This document shows, one piece after another, positions 16,317 through 22,155 of a DNA stretch of 64,000 bases. Position numbers and translations under genes: made by a program. This DNA is from Candidatus Saccharimonadales bacterium (GTDB lineage: Bacteria > Patescibacteriota > Saccharimonadia > Saccharimonadales > Saccharimonadaceae), in the NCBI GenBank assembly GCA_039928925.1, contig JBDSSF010000003.1:248001-312000 (forward strand), given 5' to 3'. The notes under the pieces were generated by a model. It did not search any database. It was not told where the DNA came from and saw only the letters and a list, made by a program, of their open reading frames with translations. Numbering within the stretch: position 1 is the stretch's first letter; every line of letters begins with the position of its first letter.

Positions 16317-18260
16317 ATGAATGATGGCACACAAAAACAACAAATTGTTGAAAAGATCAAAAGTTCCAGTAACATATTGGTAACGGTCAGTGCTAATCCA
16401 TCAGTAGATGAACTCTCTGCTGCGCTTGGACTTACGATACTTTTAAATAATATGAGCAAGCATGCAACAGCAGTGTTTAGTGGCTCAATTCCACCCGCGA
16501 TTACATTTCTTGATCCTGAAAAAACTTTTGAGAGTACCGTTGATTCACTCCGTGACTTTATTATTGCTCTTGATAAAGAAAAAGCAGACCACCTACGCTA
16601 CAAAGTTGAAGGTGATGTCGTAAAGATCTTCATTACTCCTTACAGGACTACAATTACAGGTGATGATCTTGACTTTAGTCAGGGTGACTACAATGTTGAA
16701 TTAGTACTAGCTCTCGGTGTCAAAGATAAAGATAACCTCGATGAAGCACTATCTGCACATGGAAGAATTCTTCACGATGCAACAGTTGTAACTATGAGTG
16801 CAGGCGATAATACAAGTAGTCTTGGTACTATTGACTGGCATGAGAGTAATGCGAGTAGCTTGAGCGAAATGGTAGTAGGGCTAACAGATTCACTTAAAAA
16901 AGATAAGTCGCTTCTCGATGAACAGACGGCAACAGCTTTTTTAACAGGTATTGTTTCTGCAACTGATAGGTTTTCTAATCCACGAACTTCGTCTAAGGTA
17001 ATGACTGTCGCTGCGCAGCTCATGGCTGCGGGTGCAAACCAACAGTTAATTGCTTCAAAACTTGAAGAAGCACACGATATTGGTCAAAACGCCGACAACA
17101 ACAAGGATACTGGCAGCGGTAGTGGTACTTCAAACTCTGATGGCACAACTGATCTATCTGAAGGCGAGCCAACGAAGCTTAATAAAAATGATCGTAACAA
17201 GAATAAAAAAATTGTTGATAATCAGACCCCTGTCAAAAAGAATGATGGCTCCCTTTCAATTTCGCACGAGAAGGAAGGTGATATTGATTCTGTTGCTTCT
17301 GAAACAGCCGAAGAAAATCAAGCTGATGCTCTTGATGTAGTCGAAGAGAAGCTAGAGGAAGATCGTAAGGAAGTCGCTGAAAAACAGCAAACAGAAGCTG
17401 CGAAACAAGCTGAAGATATGTTAGCAAAACAACTTAATGCGACTGCTCAGGTTGCAGTCCCTGCAGCAGCGACACTTTCAGTGGCAGATCTGCAAAAAGA
17501 TTTAGCACAGGCAAGTGCTCAAGTTGATCATGCCGCGTCACAAAATCCATCAACAGCCCAGATCCCTGATCAAGAAACTGAACCATCATTTGGCGGGACA
17601 TTAAATGCTACAGCCGAGGATGCCGCGGAGACAAAACGTCGCGAGATTAATGATGACCGAAACCGTACCATCTTAAGCCATTCAAATGGTGATTATGTTG
17701 GAGCTAACGCACCAACGTACCAGTCACCGCTTAATGCAGCATCGGCACCAGCAGAGGAACCAGTTTCAGTAGACCCATTCCATGATAATGACACTCCACT
17801 CAGCGGCGCTACGAGTTATTCACCACCTATCCAGCCACCTGTATCCATGGCCGCTCCGCCAGCGCCTATCGATTTATTTGCAACACCTGTCGCTAGCCCT
17901 GAGCAAACATCAGCACCCACACTAGCTGATATTGATCAACAGAACAGAAGCCCGCATGAAGAAGCACGTGACGCAGTTGCGGCTGCCTTCGGTGAATCTC
18001 CTCAAAGTGAGCCGTTTGCGATACCGGCGCCATCCGAGGCAGTAGTAACATCTGAGTCACTGCCAAGTGCAATGTCTTTGCCGCCATTACCCGATTTTTC
18101 AACTCTACCGCCATTGCCACCTGTCCCAGATTTCGGTATGCCTTCAACCCCTCCGTCATCTGATAAACTTGGTGATATCTTTGGTGCTACACCACCGGTC
18201 TCTCCTTCAGAGCCAGTTGTGAATAATCCAGGTCAGTTTAAGATTCCTGGTCAGAGCTAA
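16317..18260 (+). CDS. Degenerate DHH-phosphoesterase-like protein with a long disordered tail
   Basis: A 647-residue protein. Residues about 15-250 follow the NrnA-like DHH/DHHA1 layout: NPSVDELSAALGL near 27 stands where NPDGDAIGSxLGL is expected, and GIVSATDRFSNPRTSSKVMTVAAQLMAAGA matches the GIxTDTGxF region. The first catalytic Asp is replaced by Ser29 and the Gly-Ser by Ser-Ala, so the metal site looks damaged. Residues about 260-647 are low-complexity: acidic and Gln/Ala-rich, then Pro/Ser-rich (LPPLPDFSTLPPLPPVPDF). A role as a nucleotide-binding sensor or scaffold is possible; not proven. Confidence 0.55.
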   Translation: MNDGTQKQQIVEKIKSSSNILVTVSANPSVDELSAALGLTILLNNMSKHATAVFSGSIPPAITFLDPEKTFESTVDSLRDFIIALDKEKADHLRYKVEGDVVKIFITPYRTTITGDDLDFSQGDYNVELVLALGVKDKDNLDEALSAHGRILHDATVVTMSAGDNTSSLGTIDWHESNASSLSEMVVGLTDSLKKDKSLLDEQTATAFLTGIVSATDRFSNPRTSSKVMTVAAQLMAAGANQQLIASKLEEAHDIGQNADNNKDTGSGSGTSNSDGTTDLSEGEPTKLNKNDRNKNKKIVDNQTPVKKNDGSLSISHEKEGDIDSVASETAEENQADALDVVEEKLEEDRKEVAEKQQTEAAKQAEDMLAKQLNATAQVAVPAAATLSVADLQKDLAQASAQVDHAASQNPSTAQIPDQETEPSFGGTLNATAEDAAETKRREINDDRNRTILSHSNGDYVGANAPTYQSPLNAASAPAEEPVSVDPFHDNDTPLSGATSYSPPIQPPVSMAAPPAPIDLFATPVASPEQTSAPTLADIDQQNRSPHEEARDAVAAAFGESPQSEPFAIPAPSEAVVTSESLPSAMSLPPLPDFSTLPPLPPVPDFGMPSTPPSSDKLGDIFGATPPVSPSEPVVNNPGQFKIPGQS

Positions 18261-18940
18261 CTTTTCGTTATAAAGTGATTAATACCTAGGTTAGCACCCA
18301 TCCTTGAGAGTGCGGCTTCACAGTCAGAAGTTTGCGTAACATGACATCGCATAATAGCAGTGATTTCTTCCTTCAGTGAGCGTGCGTCGACTGTTTCGGT
18401 GATCTCAGCTTGCGTCCGTCCAGCGTCCATATATAACCAGTCAGTCCGTATTGTTGGATTCTGTATTTCTGATATACACGCATATCGAATTCTTGTGAAC
18501 CTAGTATCGGCTACTTTTTGACGAAAGAATACAAAACTTGCAGCTCTACTGGCAACTATGTGATCAATATGACCAGATATACCATTCGGGTCAATTGTCA
18601 TAAACTCTACTTCTACCTGGTCATTGTCCGTGACGGTAGCATGAATGATGTCCTCGATTTGCTTGCTTGCTTCAATCATAGCTATATTATCAAGATGACC
18701 GTCAATAAATCCTAGGTGATATGTTTTTGTCGCACCAATTAATCGTGCTGCTTCTTCCCATTCCTGAAGTCGGACCTCTTTAAGGTTGTTAAGATTATTT
18801 GGGTTTGTGCCATTTTGCCCAGCCGTCAGTGAAATGAGATGAAGCTCAGTGCCTGCTTTTGTCTCTAGAAGTAGTGTGCCAGATGGGCCAAAGGCTTCAT
18901 CATCTGGATGGGCAAAAATACCAAAAATAATCTTTTTCAT
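18257..18940 (-). CDS. PIG-L (LmbE-like) family deacetylase
   Basis: A zinc-dependent N-acetylglucosaminyl-type deacetylase of 227 residues. The signature AHPDDE occupies residues 10-15, followed by GPSGTLLLE, LISLTAGQNGTN, VRLQEWEEAARLIG and the second zinc-ligand region GISGHIDHIVASRAA. The start is set to the ATG at 18940 because -10 TATACT (18953-18948) ends 7 nt upstream; the longer frame to 18997 begins inside the promoter region. Substrates in this family are GlcNAc-containing glycolipids or thiol precursors; here unknown. It overlaps the stop of the DHH-like gene by 4 nt. Confidence 0.88.
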   Translation of the reverse strand: MKKIIFGIFAHPDDEAFGPSGTLLLETKAGTELHLISLTAGQNGTNPNNLNNLKEVRLQEWEEAARLIGATKTYHLGFIDGHLDNIAMIEASKQIEDIIHATVTDNDQVEVEFMTIDPNGISGHIDHIVASRAASFVFFRQKVADTRFTRIRYACISEIQNPTIRTDWLYMDAGRTQAEITETVDARSLKEEITAIMRCHVTQTSDCEAALSRMGANLGINHFITKS

Positions 18941-18981
18941 AGTTCCAAGTATACTCTGCCTGGCAAAAAGATGAGAATATG

Positions 18982-19009
18982 TTGCGAAAACAGACAACTG
19001 TAGTATAAT
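18982..19009 (+). promoter_or_regulatory. Promoter of the GC-rich orphan gene
   Basis: TTGCGA (18982-18987), 16-nt spacer, TATAAT (19004-19009), with about 58 nt to the ATG at 19068. Confidence 0.5.
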
Positions 19010-19067
19010 CGTACTATCTATTGGCTATCGGGGTCGGTAGAGAATCAACGAAAGGAAGGTGAATCCA

Positions 19068-19373
19068 ATGTCCGAAAGGATACTGGACCATCGGAGATTG
19101 GCATACGACCAGTCGGCACGGATCGGTACCACCACAGTTGTCGCGATGGCGCTTCAGAATTTCTCTGAGGTTGCCTATCAGGCAGCATGTGGCGAGACTG
19201 AGTTCCACCTGGCATCAGGTGGTTGGGTGATGGATATCATCACGCAGCCGAGTCTGACGGTGAAGGTTCAGACCGCTGAACCAAAACTGCGGACCGCGCT
19301 GCTTGGAGTGCTACGTACGCTTGGATTCCGAGTGAAAGAGAAGGATGATCACCTGGTTGTGAGCCTCACCTGA
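19068..19373 (+). CDS. Small GC-rich protein of unknown function
   Basis: A 101-residue protein, apparently complete, without a recognised domain. Codon third positions are clearly richer in G and C than in the neighbours. Unlike them it has a leader of about 50 nt and a strong ribosome site (AAGGAAGG 8 nt before the ATG). The protein has no Cys-rich motif or membrane segment; the C-terminal half (LTVKVQTAEPKLRTALLGVLRTLGFRVKEK) looks like an alpha/beta fold. A structured RNA ending in a hammerhead ribozyme follows within 15 nt of the stop. Composition and context suggest acquisition by transfer. An in-frame GTG at 19059 is less likely. Confidence 0.6.
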   Translation: MSERILDHRRLAYDQSARIGTTTVVAMALQNFSEVAYQAACGETEFHLASGGWVMDIITQPSLTVKVQTAEPKLRTALLGVLRTLGFRVKEKDDHLVVSLT

Positions 19374-19387
19374 AGTTGTAGTACATT

Positions 19388-19475
19388 CGTTCATTTATGT
19401 AGTTAATTTAAAAACGGCCAGCTGTCTATGGCTAACCGTCTGCAGTAACGCAGGTTATGCTACATGTAGTGAACG
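19388..19475 (+). ncRNA. Structured RNA domain upstream of the hammerhead ribozyme
   Basis: Nested complementarity suggests a folded RNA. P1 pairs CGTTCA (19388-19393) with TGAACG (19470-19475). P2 pairs ATGTAG (19397-19402) with CTACAT (19460-19465). Inside are the hairpin GCCA/TGGC (19417-19420 with 19429-19432) and TAACC/GGTTA (19433-19437 with 19453-19457) enclosing CTG/CAG. The spacer 19476-19514 joins it to the ribozyme and contains AGGG/CCCT. No known family is recognised. It may be the 3' UTR of the GC-rich gene. Confidence 0.5.
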
Positions 19476-19514
19476 GGTGGAGCGACTCAGGGATATTTAC
19501 CCCTTTCGTTGCAT

Positions 19515-19565
19515 CCGTTTCATAGATGTATATCTATGCTGATGAGTCCAAAAGGACGAAAACGG
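19515..19565 (+). ncRNA. Hammerhead ribozyme (stem III open)
   Basis: All conserved core parts are present in order. Stem III 5' strand CCGUU (19515-19519) is followed by H17 = U (19520), the predicted cleavage point. Stem I pairs CAUAGAU with AUCUAUG over 7 bp around GUAU (19521-19538). The core CUGAUGA is 19539-19545. Stem II pairs GUCC with GGAC around AAAA (19546-19557). GAA is 19558-19560 and the stem III 3' strand AACGG is 19561-19565. The U at position 17 is permitted by the NUH rule but is less common than C. The ribozyme ends 1 nt before the -10 box of truB. Confidence 0.85.
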
Positions 19566-19566
19566 C

Positions 19567-19572
19567 TATACT
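19567..19572 (+). promoter_or_regulatory. -10 element of truB
   Basis: TATACT, directly after the hammerhead stem III. It ends 6 nt before the second ATG (19579) and 3 nt before the first (19576). The usual spacing favours 19579 as the start. The -35 would lie within the ribozyme sequence. Confidence 0.5.
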
Positions 19573-19578
19573 AGTATG

Positions 19579-20259
19579 ATGACAGACGGTACGGTACTCA
19601 TTGATAAACCATCACATATGACCAGTTTTGGTGTTGTTGCACGTGTTCGACGTGTTCTCACGCAGAATGCTGGTAAAAAAATAAAAGTGGGGCACACAGG
19701 AACTCTTGATCCTTTTGCAACAGGACTTATGATTCTTGTAATTGGTAAGGAGTGTAAAAATGCTGGTAGCTACTCTAAGCTCGACAAGACTTATGAGGCT
19801 ACGATTCGCCTAGGCATCTCTAGTTCGACTGGTGACCCAGAAGGTAATCTGACAGAAGTATCTGACATCATTCCGACTGAAAAGCATGTTATAGAGGCTT
19901 TGAGAGGCTTTGAAGGTGAGATTCAACAGACTCCGCCTACCTTTTCTGCAATTAAGATTAATGGGCAGAGGGCATATAAACTTGCAAGAGCAGGTGAGGT
20001 AGTTGAAATGCCAGTTCGCACAGTGACTGTTTATTCTATTGAGCTTGTTGAATACAACTATCCGTATGTAAGGATTAATACGCACGTTAGCAGCGGTACA
20101 TATATTAGAACCCTAGCTGAGGATATTGGTGGCGTTCTCAAAACCGGCGCTTACTGCACCGAGCTTCGGCGGACTTCAATTAGTTCATGGACACTTGCCC
20201 AAGCTCAGACATTACAGGAATTTGGCGTCACCGATGATAAACCTGTTGAAAAGTCCTAG
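19579..20259 (+). CDS. truB: tRNA pseudouridine(55) synthase, short form
   Basis: Makes pseudouridine 55 in the T-loop of tRNAs. The catalytic motif is GHTGTLDPFATGLM with Asp44. LDKTYEATIRLG, the thumb region with QTPPTFSAIKINGQRAYKLAR, and SSGTYIRTLAEDIG are all conserved. At 226 residues it lacks the C-terminal PUA-like domain of E. coli TruB, as in other short TruB forms. The ATG pair at 19576/19579 leaves one codon of doubt. It is followed by rpsO, which has its own -10 inside the end of truB. Confidence 0.93.
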   Translation: MTDGTVLIDKPSHMTSFGVVARVRRVLTQNAGKKIKVGHTGTLDPFATGLMILVIGKECKNAGSYSKLDKTYEATIRLGISSSTGDPEGNLTEVSDIIPTEKHVIEALRGFEGEIQQTPPTFSAIKINGQRAYKLARAGEVVEMPVRTVTVYSIELVEYNYPYVRINTHVSSGTYIRTLAEDIGGVLKTGAYCTELRRTSISSWTLAQAQTLQEFGVTDDKPVEKS

Positions 20260-20282
20260 AAACTCTGATACAATACTTTTTG

Positions 20283-20549
20283 ATGATTACTGCAGAAAAT
20301 AAAGCCAAGGCACTTGCTTTGACACAGACTCATAAAAAAGACGTTGGTTCCGCTCAAGCGCAATCATCTGTTTTGACGTCTCGTATCAAAGAGATTACCG
20401 AGCATCTTCAGACAAACAAGCACGACCACATGGCTCGTCGCGGTTTGATCCAGATGGTTGGTCGTCGTAAAAGACTGCTAAAATACCTCGAAGCAAATGA
20501 CTTTGATGGTTATAAAGCAACAGTTGCCGCCCTAGGACTCCGCAAGTAA
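20283..20549 (+). CDS. rpsO: Small-subunit ribosomal protein uS15
   Basis: An 88-residue uS15 that binds 16S rRNA and helps build the platform. Signature segments are GSAQAQSSVLTSRIKEITEHLQ, KHDHMARRGLIQMVGRRKRLLKYL. The start is the ATG at 20283; TACAAT (20269-20274) lies 8 nt upstream and there is no ribosome site. The neighbouring truB and nearby pnp give the familiar truB-rpsO-pnp order, here interrupted by two genes. Its stop codon sits in the loop of the terminator hairpin. Confidence 0.96.
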   Translation: MITAENKAKALALTQTHKKDVGSAQAQSSVLTSRIKEITEHLQTNKHDHMARRGLIQMVGRRKRLLKYLEANDFDGYKATVAALGLRK

Positions 20550-20562
20550 TTGCGGAGTTTCT
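20537..20562 (+). terminator. Terminator overlapping the rpsO stop codon
   Basis: ACTCCGCAA (20537-20545) and TTGCGGAGT (20550-20558) form a perfect 9-bp stem with a 4-nt loop holding the TAA, followed by TTTCT. Confidence 0.75.
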
Positions 20563-20615
20563 AACAGTAAATTCTATCTAACCGTATTTGATTAGTCGCT
20601 TTGTGCGAGATGCGA

Positions 20616-20621
20616 TATCAT
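20616..20621 (+). promoter_or_regulatory. -10 element of the LURP-one-like gene
   Basis: TATCAT ending exactly 6 nt before the ATG at 20628. This supports that start over an in-frame GTG at 20601, which would lie upstream of the predicted transcription start. Confidence 0.5.
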
Positions 20622-20627
20622 ACAAGT

Positions 20628-21236
20628 ATGAATCCAAAGCTTATAGTAGAACAAAAAATTACAGCATTCGTTAATAGGTATGCCATTTATGCTACTAGCC
20701 CGGATGGTAATAAATCTCAGCTTATTGCATTTGCACAGCAGAAACGTCTAAACTTCAAAGAAAAGGTTTTGTTTTACAGTGATGAATCAAAGGATACTCC
20801 TATATTTAGTTTTCGTGCCGAAAAGGTATTTGATATACATGGGCGTTATTTTGTAGAAGATAACAGCGGAGCTTTAGTTGGAAGTTTTAAAAAAGATTTT
20901 GGAAAGTCGTTTGTTAGCAGTACATGGCATATTCTTGATACTTCGGATAACATAAAGTTTACTATTTCTGAGAGTAATAAGGCGCTCGCTGTCTTTCGAC
21001 GCTATGGAGGTTACATACCGATTGTTGGGGACATTATTGATCTCATCACACTTTTTTTCCGCTATCACTTTGTATTTACACAAACCGATAGTGGGGTAGA
21101 GGTTGGAAAGTACCAAAAGACCACACTCTTCAGAGATCATTATGCGCTCTCCATGACTGATGCTGCATACATTGCTGAGGATTGGCGTGTTCTTGCAGCG
21201 ATGTCTGTAGCTCTTGATGCACTACAGAGCAGATAA
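20628..21236 (+). CDS. LURP-one/tubby-like fold protein (probable)
   Basis: A 202-residue protein whose pattern of beta strands resembles LURP-one-related (DUF567/YxjI) proteins: KEKVLFYSDESKDTPIFSFRAEKVFDIHGRYFVEDNSGALVGSF is split here as a strand pair, a conserved DIHGRYFVED turn and a GSFKKDF strand, followed by a hydrophobic segment near IPIVGDIIDLITLFF. These folds relate to tubby C-terminal domains and phospholipid scramblases. The biochemical role is unknown. It stands alone between rpsO and the GGDEF gene, with its own leaderless-type promoter. Confidence 0.5.
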   Translation: MNPKLIVEQKITAFVNRYAIYATSPDGNKSQLIAFAQQKRLNFKEKVLFYSDESKDTPIFSFRAEKVFDIHGRYFVEDNSGALVGSFKKDFGKSFVSSTWHILDTSDNIKFTISESNKALAVFRRYGGYIPIVGDIIDLITLFFRYHFVFTQTDSGVEVGKYQKTTLFRDHYALSMTDAAYIAEDWRVLAAMSVALDALQSR

Positions 21237-21238
21237 CA

Positions 21239-21267
21239 TTGACTTATGTTAGTGTTTATGTTAATAT
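21239..21267 (+). promoter_or_regulatory. Promoter of the GGDEF gene
   Basis: TTGACT (21239-21244), 17-nt spacer, TAATAT (21262-21267), then 8 nt to the ATG at 21276. Confidence 0.7.
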
Positions 21268-21275
21268 TATGACAA

Positions 21276-21998
21276 ATGTCTCAAACACAAAAAGAAAAAA
21301 ACTTATTTCGCCCAGGTATCGACCAAATTCCAGATGAATTTGTCGTGGGTGAACATTACCCAGCTCCAGCTTTTTTCGGCGAGAGTCGTATTGCCTTAAG
21401 CGCACTTAGACTTAAGATAGAAAAAGAAAGAGAAGATGCCCGTCATGACGCTAAATTCCCAAGCTTTCTTAATGCAAAAGAGTGGAATAAAGATATAGAG
21501 AAAAGAATTAGCGAAGGGACTGAGTTTGGTGTGATCTTTATCGACTTTGATTCATTCAACTTGGTGAATAATACTTTAGGACATGGCGAAGGTGACATGT
21601 TGATTGAAAGTTTTGGACAAATGCTTGAGAAGCATTTTCGTCGAAATACCGATAGACTTGGAAAAGTAAGTACTGATGAAGAGCCGACATTGATTGCACG
21701 ATATGGTGGAGACGAGTTTGGAATAACAACTGACTTGCCACTTGATCGCAGACGAGAAGGAGAGACGGCATCAGATCAGATGGATAAGGAATTACAGTAC
21801 TTTAATGCATTGTCTGATGATTTTATAAATTCTAGAGTTAATAGTGGGCGATTACGAGAGCTTGGATTTGGAATTTCTGCTGGCGCGATAATATACAGCC
21901 CAAGTCATCCGGAATCTCCCGCTCAGGTTAAGGACCGCGCGGATAGAGCGATGTACGAAGCAAAAGCAAAAAATAAACAGGGTACATTGTCACGCTGA
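21276..21998 (+). CDS. GGDEF-domain protein (probable diguanylate cyclase)
   Basis: A soluble 240-residue protein. The catalytic domain covers about residues 60-240: FGVIFIDFDSFNLVNNTLGHGEGDMLIESF gives the metal/GTP-binding first part, and RYGGDEF near residue 143 carries an intact active-site loop. A late AGAIIYSP and DRADRAMYEAKAKNK complete the fold. The region between GGDEF and AGAIIY has a charged insert. The N-terminus is short, with no sensor domain or membrane segment. No PilZ or EAL protein is seen in the window; orn (1-528) could finish pGpG degradation and PilB could be a receptor (inference). Confidence 0.88.
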   Translation: MSQTQKEKNLFRPGIDQIPDEFVVGEHYPAPAFFGESRIALSALRLKIEKEREDARHDAKFPSFLNAKEWNKDIEKRISEGTEFGVIFIDFDSFNLVNNTLGHGEGDMLIESFGQMLEKHFRRNTDRLGKVSTDEEPTLIARYGGDEFGITTDLPLDRRREGETASDQMDKELQYFNALSDDFINSRVNSGRLRELGFGISAGAIIYSPSHPESPAQVKDRADRAMYEAKAKNKQGTLSR

Positions 21999-22032
21999 AG
22001 TGATGACTTACTAGGTTATTCTGACACCCTGC

Positions 22033-22038
22033 TATAAT
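22033..22038 (+). promoter_or_regulatory. Extended -10 of pnp
   Basis: TATAAT preceded by TGC (extended -10). It leaves a structured leader of about 110 nt before the pnp ATG. Confidence 0.65.
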
Positions 22039-22046
22039 AGGTATAA

Positions 22047-22137
22047 CACTTGGGTAAGCGATGTAAGTACTGGATATGGGCTTTCCGATTATCGGAAATT
22101 CTACACCCGCTACTTATCGCTCAATCAGAAATCGAGT
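22047..22137 (+). promoter_or_regulatory. Structured 5' leader of pnp
   Basis: Three nested pairings. The outer pairs CACTTG with CGAGTG. The middle pairs GCGAT(gt)AAGTA with TACTTATCGC across about 50 nt. The apical hairpin is TTTCCGA/TCGGAAA around TTA. In enterobacteria the pnp leader hairpin is the site of RNase III/PNPase autocontrol; a similar role here is inference. A ribosome site, AAGGAG, follows just before the ATG at 22156. Confidence 0.55.
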
Positions 22138-22155
22138 GAATAAAGGAGAACAACT

